Counted from the first letter of the stretch, positions 8,015 to 16,964 are shown. The stretch: DNA of 49,630 nt from DATDPY01 sp964395765 (GCA_964395765.1 CAYNCU010000003.1:1-49630); one strand, 5' to 3'. The notes: generated from the sequence alone by a model not told the origin. Made by a program: numbers and translations.

Positions 8015-9382
8015 ATGTTCAACGACCGTTATTCTATATTGATCTTTCTGCGGGTCCTCCTTATTTTAGGCATATGTTTATTATTTGCTTTTTTATTTGC
8101 CAATGGCGAATATATTTTTACCCAGTTCATACTTCTATCCATAATCGTTTTATTATCGTCTGAGCTCATCCGTTTCACCCGCAAAAGCAGCCGGGAACTT
8201 ACAAAATTTTTATTTGCCATTCGTCATGGTGATATGAGTGTTAATTTCAGTGAGGACAGGCTCGCCCCTTATTTCAGGGACCTGGCCGGCGCATTTCGTG
8301 ATGTAATTCAGGCTTTTAAAAATGTGAAGATAGAAAAGGAAGCACAATTCCAGTTATTGCAATTGATAATTGACAGAATCAGTTTTGGTATCATCGTCTT
8401 TAACAGTCGAAATGAAATAGCGCTCATGAATAAAACCGCCGCCAAAATACTGGGAACAGGGATGGCGGGGGACTGGAATTATATCAAAAAAGTGAACCCC
8501 GTTTTTGCCAGGGAAGCCGAAGGCCTGGGGAATGAAGGGAAAAAACTGGCGGAATTTGAAATGAATCAGACCCTGGTCCAGTTATCATTGACCTCGAACT
8601 TTGTAAAAATGCTGGATGAAGATTGCAGGATAATCACATTTCATGATATCCAGGAAGAGATAGAGCAAAAAGAAATTGAAGCCTGGTTCAGGATCATCAG
8701 GGTTTTGACACACGAAATCATGAACAGTATGACTCCGTTAAGTTCGCTGACGGAAACTATGCTCATGCTATTGGATGACAATTCCGGGTCACAGAATCCT
8801 CCTTACGCAATGTCAGAAACCAATATTGAAGACCTGAGGGCGGCGGTCAGGACCATTCATTCACGCAGTGAAGGAATTATCCGATTTGTGGAAGCGTACA
8901 GGCAGCTTACCAACATTCCAATGCCGGAATTTGAAGTTATTAAAGTTAATGAAATTTGCCACTCTGTCATCACCTTGTTGAACCCTGAACTGGTTAAGAG
9001 AGGGATCAGGGTTCAAAGCCGGTTAGCTCCTGAATCCCCGGTTATATCCGCCGACCGGAATCTCATTCAACAGGTATTGATCAACCTGGTTACCAACAGT
9101 ATGTATGCGCTTGAAAAAACACCAGATCCTGAAATAATTATTACCGCGGAAACTATCGGGAGTAAAACGATGATATCGGTCCGGGATAACGGCAAAGGAA
9201 TTGATCCCGGTACGCTGGATAAAATTTTTCTTCCCTTTTATTCCACGCGTAAAGGGGGTTCCGGAATTGGTTTAAGTTTTTCAAAACAGGTGATCCATCT
9301 TCATCACGGACGTATTCTGGTAAAATCCCAATCGGGCTCAGGAACAGAATTTATTCTTGATTTACCTGTCGGCAAAAATTAA
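8015..9382 (+). CDS. Membrane sensor histidine kinase (NtrY/ZraS-like)
   Basis: This 455-aa kinase has two N-terminal helices (about 9-29 and 33-53) with almost no periplasmic loop, so it probably senses within the membrane or cytoplasm. A linker of about 50 residues is followed by a PAS-like domain (about 115-215), a dimerisation domain with H233 in LTHEIMNSMTPLSSL, and an HATPase domain with N-box QQVLINLVTNSMYAL, G1 DNGKGID and G2 GIGLSFSKQ. It should phosphorylate D56 of the regulator encoded just upstream. The lack of a sensor loop resembles envelope-stress kinases. Confidence 0.93.
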   Translation: MFNDRYSILIFLRVLLILGICLLFAFLFANGEYIFTQFILLSIIVLLSSELIRFTRKSSRELTKFLFAIRHGDMSVNFSEDRLAPYFRDLAGAFRDVIQAFKNVKIEKEAQFQLLQLIIDRISFGIIVFNSRNEIALMNKTAAKILGTGMAGDWNYIKKVNPVFAREAEGLGNEGKKLAEFEMNQTLVQLSLTSNFVKMLDEDCRIITFHDIQEEIEQKEIEAWFRIIRVLTHEIMNSMTPLSSLTETMLMLLDDNSGSQNPPYAMSETNIEDLRAAVRTIHSRSEGIIRFVEAYRQLTNIPMPEFEVIKVNEICHSVITLLNPELVKRGIRVQSRLAPESPVISADRNLIQQVLINLVTNSMYALEKTPDPEIIITAETIGSKTMISVRDNGKGIDPGTLDKIFLPFYSTRKGGSGIGLSFSKQVIHLHHGRILVKSQSGSGTEFILDLPVGKN

Positions 9383-9514
9383 CATAACATTAGTATTCCA
9401 AAAAGCAGATATTTTATAAAAAACAGAATGAAAATATGCAATTCATTGATATTTTGATCTTTATAATGTAATTTTCTAATATCAATATCCTTTCGATCAT
9501 TTTTTATATTTTTT

Positions 9515-10144
9515 ATGACCGGTTCAAAATCAGCCGTAGTGGTATATACCGATATTGTCGGATTCAATGCAATGATGACCCGGAATGAAGAACAGGCTAA
9601 AAGTTTATTGCATAAAAACTTTGTTTTGCAAAAAAACCTCGTTGATAAATTTCAGGGCGAAATTCTTTATAATGAGAAAGATGAGATACTGGCAATTTTT
9701 TACAATATCCCTGCCGCTGTTAAATGTTCGGTATTGATTCAAAAAGAGATTCGCAAAGAAGGCTATTCATTGAGGATTGGTATACATTCCGGGAAACTCA
9801 ACAATAATGAAGGCATCAACATTGCCGACGACCATAAAAGTGAAGTGATGTCGGCTGCCCGATTTCTCCAAAAAATTTCAGATAAGGGAGGAATCAGTGT
9901 TTCAGAAAAAATTCATGCAAGTTTGGTTACCAGCAAAGATTACAGCTTTGAGTATTCCGGGAAAAAACAAATTGAAAGCTTAAACAAATACATTGAGGTA
10001 TATAAGATAAAAAACCTTGATGCCGGGCAGGAGAATGATCATCTTTTATACGGCCTGAAAAGAAAAATCTGGCGACCCTTTATTATTATGGGTATAATTA
10101 TTGTCCTTTTTATTATATTAACCCTCCTCAGGAAAGTATTATAA
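9515..10144 (+). CDS. Tail-anchored class III nucleotide cyclase-like protein
   Basis: This 209-aa protein has a class III cyclase homology domain (residues 5-160) and one C-terminal membrane helix (about 188-206) with a short basic tail, so the domain faces the cytoplasm. The first metal Asp is present (D13 in YTDIVGF) and the second is probably D56 in NEKDEILAIF. The transition-state Arg is kept (R116 in SAAR), but the Asn expected four residues earlier is Met112. This suggests weak or absent cyclase activity and perhaps a nucleotide-sensing role. It follows the kinase gene after 132 bases on the same strand. Confidence 0.78.
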   Translation: MTGSKSAVVVYTDIVGFNAMMTRNEEQAKSLLHKNFVLQKNLVDKFQGEILYNEKDEILAIFYNIPAAVKCSVLIQKEIRKEGYSLRIGIHSGKLNNNEGINIADDHKSEVMSAARFLQKISDKGGISVSEKIHASLVTSKDYSFEYSGKKQIESLNKYIEVYKIKNLDAGQENDHLLYGLKRKIWRPFIIMGIIIVLFIILTLLRKVL

Positions 10145-10170
10145 AAAACAACCCCGGCGATTATCCGGGG
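10142..10170 (-). terminator. Intrinsic terminator of the AhpD-like gene
   Basis: CCCCGG (10152-10157) pairs with CCGGGG (10165-10170) around a 7-nt loop. On the minus strand the hairpin is followed by TTGTTTTTT, the classic rho-independent pattern, about 90 bases after the AhpD-like stop codon. It also separates the convergent cyclase-like gene. Confidence 0.75.
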
Positions 10171-10258
10171 CTGCCTACCTATAACCCTATTTAGCGAAAA
10201 TACAATGAGGTTTAATTCTCTGAATGATTATTGTTCAATTTAATTTGGCTTCAATAAT

Positions 10259-10813
10259 TTATTTGCCGGTTTGGATCGCTGCCAAATAGCCTTCATGGGC
10301 AAGCATCTCGCCGTTTTCTTTATAAGCCTCCAGCGGTTCCGGCGACCAGGTGTTCAATCCATCCACGTAACGGTTATACATGCAAAAAGCGGCAGCGATC
10401 AGAACAGTATCATGTATTTCACGGTCGGTGGCACCCTCTTTTCTTGCCCGGCTTATATCATCTTCTTTAACATTTTTCCCACCCATTTGCACTTTATGGG
10501 CAATATTCAGCAATGTTCTCATCTTGGGCGAAATCTCCCTGTTTTGGAAACCATTTTCAATTTCTTCAATCAAAGTCAGATCCGTTTTCAAATGGGCAAC
10601 TGCTGATGCCCCGTGGGAAGCATGACAAAAATGACAATTGTTCCAGTAGGAAACCGAAGAAGCAATGATTTCCCTTTCCCCGCTTGAAAGTGTAGAGTCG
10701 CCACGTAATAAAACTTCGGCCAGTTCGGACAACGGCAGAGCCGTTTCTTGCCTGTAATCCAATAAGCCGATAATGCCTGGAAGCTCTTCATTATTTAATT
10801 TTATGTGTGCCAT
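10259..10813 (-). CDS. AhpD/carboxymuconolactone decarboxylase-fold peroxidase-like protein
   Basis: This 184-aa cytoplasmic protein carries the AhpD core motif E-x11-C-x2-C-x3-H as E48, C60, C63 and H67 (NNCHFCHASH). In AhpD this site reduces peroxides or regenerates AhpC with thiol chemistry. The rest is all-helical, with WSPEPLEAYKENGEMLAHEGY near the C-terminus as in peroxidase-related carboxymuconolactone decarboxylase-fold proteins. It is transcribed in the same direction as the large redox operon and lies 207 bases after it, with its own candidate operator (10860-10902) and terminator. The substrate is not known. Confidence 0.85.
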   Translation of the reverse strand: MAHIKLNNEELPGIIGLLDYRQETALPLSELAEVLLRGDSTLSSGEREIIASSVSYWNNCHFCHASHGASAVAHLKTDLTLIEEIENGFQNREISPKMRTLLNIAHKVQMGGKNVKEDDISRARKEGATDREIHDTVLIAAAFCMYNRYVDGLNTWSPEPLEAYKENGEMLAHEGYLAAIQTGK

Positions 10814-10859
10814 GATGTTTATATTTTAAGTAGAAGTTAAGTGTGATTGTAAAATCAAT

Positions 10860-10902
10860 CCGGTACAGTATCTGCCGCAATTACGCCGGTATACCGTACC
10901 GG
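10860..10902. promoter_or_regulatory. Candidate operator upstream of the AhpD-like gene
   Basis: A perfect 10-bp palindrome CGGTATACCG (10887-10896) sits inside a larger inverted repeat, CCGGTAC at 10860-10866 and GTACCGG at 10896-10902. It lies 47-89 bp before the ATG at 10813. Such nested dyads suit a dimeric repressor or activator. The regulator is not identified. Confidence 0.4.
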
Positions 10903-11020
10903 ATTGTATTAAAACGATTAGTATGAAGTAAAAGGTGAGAAGGAAGTCCGCGCTGACTTTTCCGGAATCCGGTGATTGATTCCTTTTTATTAACTATGCA
11001 TTAGATGAAATAAAATACAG

Positions 11021-11575
11021 TCAGGCTATCACTTCCCTTATCGGGGCTTTGGGAGGCGGTTTTATGGTATCAATCGGATTGGATAATAATTTTGCAATGA
11101 AAGAATAATGATAGACCGAATTATCCGTATAGGAGTTGAACAATTCGATCCTGATTTCATTGGGCATATAATTTTTTTCGAGGCCGTCTTTAATCAGTGA
11201 ATTTTTATCCTGCGTCGCCGGTTGTGTAATCGTGTTTACCCAATCCTTAAGGGATAAATGAAGGTTTTGCCGGTCTCTGTCTACCATGTAGTAAACATGC
11301 AAAGTATCTTTTGCATACCGCTGCATGATTACCCGGTAATAATGACCGTTTACTTCAATGCTTTTCATTACCGATTGATAGTCGGACTGATCCGCCTGAT
11401 AAGGGAATGTGATCGGAATGGATTTTTCAATAATACGACTTTTCAAAGATTTAAGATTAACATTTCCTTCCCAGGCTTCTTCATTGTGATGTTTCAACGT
11501 AAGGTAAAAAAAGTAAAAGCCTGCCTGGTACATCAGGAAAACAAGCAAGAGCAAATAGGTAGAGAATCTCTTCAT
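11021..11575 (-). CDS. Small membrane-anchored periplasmic protein (paralogue A)
   Basis: This 184-aa protein has an N-terminal helix (MKRFSTYLLLLVFLMYQAGFYFFYL) and a soluble domain expected outside the cytoplasm. It shares KSIPITF.YQ.DQ.D, the block RYAKDTLHV.Y, an LEKNYMPN-like segment and a terminal PPPKA motif with the product encoded at 22203-22739, so the two are clear paralogues. They bracket the redox operon. The family is not recognised; similar small proteins occur widely in Bacteroidota without a known role. It lies 130 bases after the last operon gene and may have its own promoter. Confidence 0.7.
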   Translation of the reverse strand: MKRFSTYLLLLVFLMYQAGFYFFYLTLKHHNEEAWEGNVNLKSLKSRIIEKSIPITFPYQADQSDYQSVMKSIEVNGHYYRVIMQRYAKDTLHVYYMVDRDRQNLHLSLKDWVNTITQPATQDKNSLIKDGLEKNYMPNEIRIELFNSYTDNSVYHYSFIAKLLSNPIDTIKPPPKAPIREVIA

Positions 11576-11705
11576 GAGTTAATCAACACTAATTTCAATG
11601 TTAAAAAAAATTATGTTGAATATCAAGGCTTATTTTATGACTTTTAAACAACATTGGCTCAAACGTCGATTTTTAGCAACCCAAACCGTGATTTTATAGG
11701 TTAAT

Positions 11706-12905
11706 TTACCTTATACCGGCTGTATATTCGTCAAAATAAGGTTGTCCTATCAGGTTCCCGTGTTTATCAAATCTGATGTCGCCGGTCACGCCGTCCCTGA
11801 AATCAATAGCTTCTATAGCAACCCGTAACTGATCGTGATCAGTGCCGGCTTGTTTGATGGCGCGAATTAAAATATTCGTCCCGTCATAGGCGGAAGCGGT
11901 GACAATATCAGGATTTATTCCATAATTGTTTTTAAAATCATTTATGAACTTTTTCCCCTGGCCGGAATTCGTAATATGGGATGAAACGAGTCCTATTTTA
12001 ATTTTACTACTTGTTTCCAGGCCAAGGCTGTCAACCGGCATGAGCCAGCTATTTCCGAAAAACCGGATCCCCGGGTTGGTGCGATAAATTTGTTTAATGA
12101 TTTTACCCGACTCCCCGGGATGGCCAAAAAAGACCAATGCCTCGGGGTTTAATTTGATGATATCGGAAGTAAAATCCATTAGTGTATTTTTTATGGCGTT
12201 GAAATTCAGGCTGTCCGGTTGCTCCCTGTGTGATCGTATTGCTTCTTTAATAAATTCATTGGCCCCGGAATTCGAATCATAATCGTTAAATGCCACTACT
12301 CCGACCTTACAATTATCATTACCCGCATAGACTGCCTTTACAAGCACTTCTGCCAGTTGGCGATCATTGGGCACGGACCTGAAAAACCATGGAACAAATG
12401 CCTCTGTTAGTGTAGGTTCCGTGGCGAGAACGGAAAGGACAGGAACATGCGTTTTGGCGGTTACCTGTTCTATCAGATGGGAATTGCGTCCATCGGCAGA
12501 AGCGATTATGGCCGAAACACTGTCCTGGAAGGCAAGGTTTACCGCCTGCTTTGAACCCATTCCCCAGGGTCCGTCACACGATCTTACAAATAACTTAAAT
12601 TTTTTCCCTTTATATCCGCCTGTTGCATTGGCCTGGTCAACAGCCAGCTGTGCACCATCCCAGGCCAGGCGGGAAGCATCATTACCCTTAGGCCGGGTTG
12701 AAACCAGTAAGCCGATCCTGATTATATTTTTATCCAGGCTATCAACACTGTAAGGCGTAAGTAAATTGGCATCAGGCGAATCGTTCAGCACTGAGGATTT
12801 TTCCTTTTCCGGTTCCGTCGAAACTCCGTTATCTTTATCTCCGTGGCGACAGGATAACAGGAGGGTAGCCAGGAGAATAATGCTATTTGAGAATCTGAAT
12901 TGCAA
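11706..12905 (-). CDS. LivK-type substrate-binding lipoprotein
   Basis: This 399-aa type I periplasmic-binding-fold protein (branched-chain amino-acid/amide family) has a lipobox LLLSC with acylation at C19, a linker, then IRIGLLVSTRPKGND and the family features GAQLAVDQANATGGYKG and SAYDGTNILIRAIKQAG. It should be lipid-anchored outside the cytoplasm and bind a small ligand. It is a divergent paralogue of the protein encoded at 13861-15144. No permease or ATPase gene is near, so transport by a dedicated ABC system is unlikely; ligand sensing or delivery to the neighbouring complex is possible. Last gene of the tight operon. Confidence 0.88.
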   Translation of the reverse strand: MQFRFSNSIILLATLLLSCRHGDKDNGVSTEPEKEKSSVLNDSPDANLLTPYSVDSLDKNIIRIGLLVSTRPKGNDASRLAWDGAQLAVDQANATGGYKGKKFKLFVRSCDGPWGMGSKQAVNLAFQDSVSAIIASADGRNSHLIEQVTAKTHVPVLSVLATEPTLTEAFVPWFFRSVPNDRQLAEVLVKAVYAGNDNCKVGVVAFNDYDSNSGANEFIKEAIRSHREQPDSLNFNAIKNTLMDFTSDIIKLNPEALVFFGHPGESGKIIKQIYRTNPGIRFFGNSWLMPVDSLGLETSSKIKIGLVSSHITNSGQGKKFINDFKNNYGINPDIVTASAYDGTNILIRAIKQAGTDHDQLRVAIEAIDFRDGVTGDIRFDKHGNLIGQPYFDEYTAGIR

Positions 12906-12958
12906 CTTTTAAATACTCCTAAATTAATCGATCTATTGATTCCAAATGTAAAATTGTA

Positions 12959-13843
12959 TCATGCAAAACTGGGTTCACGTAAAACGATTTCCCTTCCTAA
13001 AACCGGGGCCAGCATTGCCAGTTCCTTCATCAGGTTCTCAAAATCAGATGGTTTCAGGGATTGCTGACCGTCGCAAATTGCCGATTCGGGTTCATAATGA
13101 ACTTCCACGAGCAAACCGTCGGCGCCAACCGCCATGGCTGCCTTTGCCAGGGGCGGCACCATCCAGTCATACCCCGTACCATGACTGGGGTCGACAATAA
13201 CGGGCAAATGACTGAGTCTTTTCAGCATGGGCACCGCATTCAGATCCATTGTATTTCTGTATGACGTTTCGAAAGTCCTGATCCCCCTTTCACATAAAAT
13301 TATCTTTTCATTACCTTCCTTCAGAATATATTCGGCAGCCATTAAAAATTCTTCAAGGGTAGCGCTCATGCCCCTTTTCAGTAAAACGGGTAAATTGCAT
13401 TTTCCCACCTCCTTTAACAGGGCAAAATTCTGCATATTCCTGGATCCCACCTGGAGCATATCGGCATATTGCATAACCATGCCAAGCTGTCGGGTATCCA
13501 TTACCTCCGTCACTACGGGCATACCGGTTAAATTTTTCGCTTCTGCCAGGAATTTCAATCCCTGTTCTTCAAGACCCTGAAATGAGTAAGGTGAAGTACG
13601 GGGTTTAAAGGCGCCGCCACGCAGAATTCTTGCACCGAAGCGATGTACTTCCTTTGCCGTTGAGAGAAGCTGTTCTTCATTTTCAACAGCGCAGGGCCCG
13701 GCCATAACAATAAATTCTGTGCCCCCCACTTTCACACCACTAACATCGATAACCGAAGTTCCCGGCTTATCGTGCCTGCCGGCAAGCTGCAAACCATGAA
13801 TAACCGGATTCCGGGGTATATCACATTGGATATTGTTCTTCAT
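12959..13843 (-). CDS. aroF: 3-deoxy-7-phosphoheptulonate (DAHP) synthase, type I-beta
   Basis: This 294-aa cytoplasmic TIM-barrel enzyme should condense phosphoenolpyruvate and erythrose-4-phosphate, the first step of the shikimate pathway. Signatures are VMAGPCAVENEEQL with metal-ligand C51, GGAFKPRTSPYSFQG, DPSHGTGYDW and VEVHYEPESAICDGQQSL. The barrel is preceded by about 40 residues, and there is no chorismate-mutase or ACT domain, so no feedback site is visible. It sits inside an operon of secreted redox and binding proteins with no other shikimate gene, 17 bases after one binding-protein gene and 53 bases before the other. It may feed a dedicated aromatic product. The symbol follows the common annotation of this family. 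Confidence 0.92.
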   Translation of the reverse strand: MKNNIQCDIPRNPVIHGLQLAGRHDKPGTSVIDVSGVKVGGTEFIVMAGPCAVENEEQLLSTAKEVHRFGARILRGGAFKPRTSPYSFQGLEEQGLKFLAEAKNLTGMPVVTEVMDTRQLGMVMQYADMLQVGSRNMQNFALLKEVGKCNLPVLLKRGMSATLEEFLMAAEYILKEGNEKIILCERGIRTFETSYRNTMDLNAVPMLKRLSHLPVIVDPSHGTGYDWMVPPLAKAAMAVGADGLLVEVHYEPESAICDGQQSLKPSDFENLMKELAMLAPVLGREIVLREPSFA

Positions 13844-13860
13844 TTTAGTATCAATTTAAA

Positions 13861-15144
13861 TTATTGTTCAACCTGGTAAACGGCAGGATAGAATTCAAAC
13901 TTACCCTGATGAACTTCAGCCATATAGATCTGCCGGATATTATTCCAGCTGGGATCAAAATCATATTCACCGGTAACACCGTGATAATGCTGAAAAGTTT
14001 TCAGATCGAGAAGGACATCACGTATTTTAGCACGGTTTAGTCCTGCCATCTGAACTGCTTTAACAATCATGTTCATCCCGTCATAGGCATAGGCAGCGAA
14101 GACATCCGGCTCCATTCCGAATCTTTTTTTATACTTCATTTTGAAATCCAGGTATTGGGGATCCCTGGAATCAGGATTATACTGGCATGTGGTTACGATT
14201 CCTTCAGCGTCCTTTCCCGCTATTTTCAAAAACTCGGGATTCACAGCGCGGTCTGAAGTGACAATGGGCTGATTCATACCCATGGATCTCATTTGTTTCA
14301 CGATCAGCGCCAGGTCTTTCGGATTACCCCACAGGACAACGGCATCAGGATTTTGATGTTTAATCACTTCAAGCTGGGAAGTAAAAACAGTATCACCGTC
14401 AGTAAACCGCATCTCATTAATCATCGGATGACCTACCCGGTCGGCATCATCCTTTAATTCACCGGTTCCTACCCTTCCATATCGCGCATTGGTCCTGAAT
14501 AAAGCAACCCGGTCATATCCTTTCTTATGATACAGGTAGCTTATAAGCTGGTACACACTCTGCCGGTCATCCGGGATCACGCGGATCAGCCAGGGAATCC
14601 TGGTTTCAGTCAGGGTAGGATCAGGGTCTCCGGAATTGACCATAGGAATTTCAAGTTTTAATGCGGCGCGAAGAGAAACATGAGTAACAATATCATCAAT
14701 GGAGCCCATAAAAGCCCAGACGTGTTCATCATCCATTTTAACCACCGTGTTCGCTGCCGCTCCCCAGAGCCCCACATCATTATGGACCATGAGTTCAAAA
14801 GGAGTTCCCTTATAGCCGCCGGAAGCATTCGCTTCTTCTATGGCAAGTGTGGCACCATTCAGCATCTGTCTGCCATAATCGACGATTATCGAACCTTCCA
14901 GGGGGCCAAGGAATCCTATTCTTACCGAATCCACATGTTGGGGTACGGCTTTGTCCCTGCCTGGTCCCAGATAAGGATAAGGCGTAGCAAAGAAATACTG
15001 GTCCGGTTTTTTGATATGATTATAGGGTAATAATTCATCCGGTGTATTGGCGTAATTTTTACCATTGGGCTGCGCCCATGAAATTACCGGCATCGAGGCC
15101 AGCATTATAACCACGGATAACAGAATTGTAACGGATCGTTTCAT
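13861..15144 (-). CDS. LivK-type periplasmic substrate-binding protein
   Basis: This 427-aa protein has a cleavable signal peptide (to about residue 24, SWAQ) and the type I binding-protein fold. Typical segments are VRIGFLGPLEGSIIVDYGRQMLNG, EEANASGGYKGTPFEL and AAYAYDGMNMIVKAVQMAG. Unlike its paralogue at 11706-12905 it has no lipobox. The coding region begins 2 bases after the Rid-like gene ends. No ABC membrane components are encoded here. The family usually binds amino acids, amides or aromatic acids; the ligand cannot be read from sequence. Confidence 0.88.
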   Translation of the reverse strand: MKRSVTILLSVVIMLASMPVISWAQPNGKNYANTPDELLPYNHIKKPDQYFFATPYPYLGPGRDKAVPQHVDSVRIGFLGPLEGSIIVDYGRQMLNGATLAIEEANASGGYKGTPFELMVHNDVGLWGAAANTVVKMDDEHVWAFMGSIDDIVTHVSLRAALKLEIPMVNSGDPDPTLTETRIPWLIRVIPDDRQSVYQLISYLYHKKGYDRVALFRTNARYGRVGTGELKDDADRVGHPMINEMRFTDGDTVFTSQLEVIKHQNPDAVVLWGNPKDLALIVKQMRSMGMNQPIVTSDRAVNPEFLKIAGKDAEGIVTTCQYNPDSRDPQYLDFKMKYKKRFGMEPDVFAAYAYDGMNMIVKAVQMAGLNRAKIRDVLLDLKTFQHYHGVTGEYDFDPSWNNIRQIYMAEVHQGKFEFYPAVYQVEQ

Positions 15145-15146
15145 AA

Positions 15147-15743
15147 TCAGATCTTTGGTCTTGTTGGACTAATAGCAATGGCTTCTATTTCAACCAGCAG
15201 GGTTTCCCAGCATAAACGCGCCTGGATTCCTGTGCTGGCAGGAAGAGGGCTAAGCCCCAACCACGTAAAAAACGCAGTTCGGATCTCATTGAAATCTTTA
15301 TAATCGCGTTCAATATCCCGCAGGTAATTCGATGTACGGACTACATCATGCCAGGTCATATTTTCCGCGTTAAGCAATTGGGTAATATTCCGGTATGTTC
15401 TCCAGGTCTGGGCCCGGAAATTACCGACATGAACCGGTTTCCCTTCCTCGCTCACGCTGGCTGTCCCGGAAATTAACAGAACCGTATAACCGGCGATATC
15501 CAGGCGAAGGCCTCTTGAAAAGGAAGAAGGACGCTTATAATTATAGGCTTCATTCAACACCTCGGGGGCGTGGATTGCCCTTTTTATAATTGGCGGCACT
15601 TCCTCATGGCCTTCGGGCAATTTAAATGGCATCACATAATTTTCATCTGACAGCACGCCCAGCTTCACAAGCTCTTCGCGTTCGCCGTCCGATAATTTGT
15701 TGAGATCAATTAATAATTTTTCGGTTTCTACTATAGTATTCAT
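15147..15743 (-). CDS. Rid (YjgF/UK114)-fold protein with N-terminal extension
   Basis: This 198-aa cytoplasmic protein has about 70 extra N-terminal residues and then a Rid-fold domain (about 78-192) with ISGTASV (91-97), a glycine-aspartate-type loop and the closing strand LVEIEAIAI. In RidA the carboxylate of the substrate is held by an Arg in a PARS motif; here that place reads PAST (168-171), so ordinary imine deaminase activity is doubtful. Chorismatases such as FkbO and XanB2 also use this fold and carry a GTAS segment, which is notable next to a DAHP synthase, but this protein is much shorter than those enzymes. Operon neighbours are 2 and 12 bases away. Confidence 0.8.
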   Translation of the reverse strand: MNTIVETEKLLIDLNKLSDGEREELVKLGVLSDENYVMPFKLPEGHEEVPPIIKRAIHAPEVLNEAYNYKRPSSFSRGLRLDIAGYTVLLISGTASVSEEGKPVHVGNFRAQTWRTYRNITQLLNAENMTWHDVVRTSNYLRDIERDYKDFNEIRTAFFTWLGLSPLPASTGIQARLCWETLLVEIEAIAISPTRPKI

Positions 15744-15755
15744 GATTTTAAAATT

Positions 15756-16964
15756 TTACAGTTCTGGTGATTCGGCGGTCGATCCTTCATTAATTATTCC
15801 ATGACAAAGGCCATGGGAAGTACCCACCCAAATTTCATTTCCTTTAAAGTCAATCCCCCAACAAAAATTATTACTTAATGAAGTTGGGGATTTTAATTTT
15901 TGTACATGGTTTCCCTCGGTTATAATTACTTCCCCTCCGCTGCCTTCATTATTCCTGCGATAGGTCACCCAGGTTTTGCCATTGAAACTGCTGAGCCCGT
16001 CATCGGTGCAAATCCAGCATACATCACCGTCGGCACGGATCCAGTTACAGAAGTCGCTGGCCAGACCACTTGAATCCTTGAAGTAGCCTGTCCACTGCGT
16101 TCCATTGTATCGGCTGACACCAAAATAGGTGCAAACCCATAAGATCCCGTTGGAAAGATGAGTGGCGGTGGTTATATCATGTACTACACCATCATTGGGA
16201 TACAGATCGATTTCCATTTCGCCATCCGGGTCAGTATAATCCCTGAAATTATTGGTATTCATATTATACTCGATCACTCCTCCTCCCCAGGCGGCGATGT
16301 AGGTCATATTCTGGTCTGCATATACGGAATAGGTCCAGGGTTCATGCATCGGCGCATTCTGCTCGGTAAAGATCTTCCACTCGCCCGTATAGGTATTCAA
16401 ACACCCGGCACCACCACCCGTGGCCACCCAGACATAATTTTTATTACAGCTTACGCTGTAAACAAGATCGTTCGGCATACCGCTGTTAAACTGGTTATAG
16501 GTTTCGAATTTTCCCGCAGAATATTTATTCAATCCTGCCAAAGTCCCTATCCAGAGATCGCCGGTTTCCTTACTGATATCCAACGAAATTACCCCATGGT
16601 GTGCCAGTCCGTCCTTGGTGGTAAATACTTTAAAGTGGCCGTTTTCGTACAAGGCAAGCCCGTTAGCCGTGCCGCACCAAACCTTGTCCCCGTCCACTTT
16701 AACGGCGCTTACTTTGTCATCCGGAAGACCGTCTTTCATTGTAAAATTTTCCCAGTGACTGACGACCGGCACTTTTTGAATGTCTTTCGGATCTTTCAGG
16801 CCTATCCCCGCCCCGACTACCGGGTAAATTTTCTTAAAAGTGTTATCAACAGGGATATAATATGGTTTTTTAACCGCATGTTTAAAACCCAATGAAACGG
16901 TACTGATGATTACAATGGCAACCAACAGAAACCACCATGGTTTTATTCGTATATTATTTTTCAT
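15756..16964 (-). CDS. Anchored beta-propeller of the two-component-regulator propeller type
   Basis: This 402-aa protein has an N-terminal hydrophobic segment (about 10-27) that either anchors or exports it, followed by repeated Reg_prop blades with the pattern DGL.....S...D....W.GT..GL..Y.....F....DGL. No kinase or effector domain follows, so it is a free propeller outside the cytoplasm, not a hybrid sensor. The gene overlaps the cytochrome gene by 4 bases (ATGA), so translation is coupled. It may serve as a docking or ligand module for the redox proteins encoded upstream. Confidence 0.85.
   Translation of the reverse strand: MKNNIRIKPWWFLLVAIVIISTVSLGFKHAVKKPYYIPVDNTFKKIYPVVGAGIGLKDPKDIQKVPVVSHWENFTMKDGLPDDKVSAVKVDGDKVWCGTANGLALYENGHFKVFTTKDGLAHHGVISLDISKETGDLWIGTLAGLNKYSAGKFETYNQFNSGMPNDLVYSVSCNKNYVWVATGGGAGCLNTYTGEWKIFTEQNAPMHEPWTYSVYADQNMTYIAAWGGGVIEYNMNTNNFRDYTDPDGEMEIDLYPNDGVVHDITTATHLSNGILWVCTYFGVSRYNGTQWTGYFKDSSGLASDFCNWIRADGDVCWICTDDGLSSFNGKTWVTYRRNNEGSGGEVIITEGNHVQKLKSPTSLSNNFCWGIDFKGNEIWVGTSHGLCHGIINEGSTAESPEL

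Noticed and set aside
10964..10988. GGAATC/GATTCC hairpin followed by TTTTT as a terminator
   Set aside because: The T-run is on the plus strand, where no gene ends nearby. It may be chance.
16158..16895. Long plus-strand open frame opposite the Reg_prop propeller gene
   Set aside because: The minus strand encodes clear repeated propeller blades and a 4-base overlap with the cytochrome gene. The opposite frame has no recognisable family.
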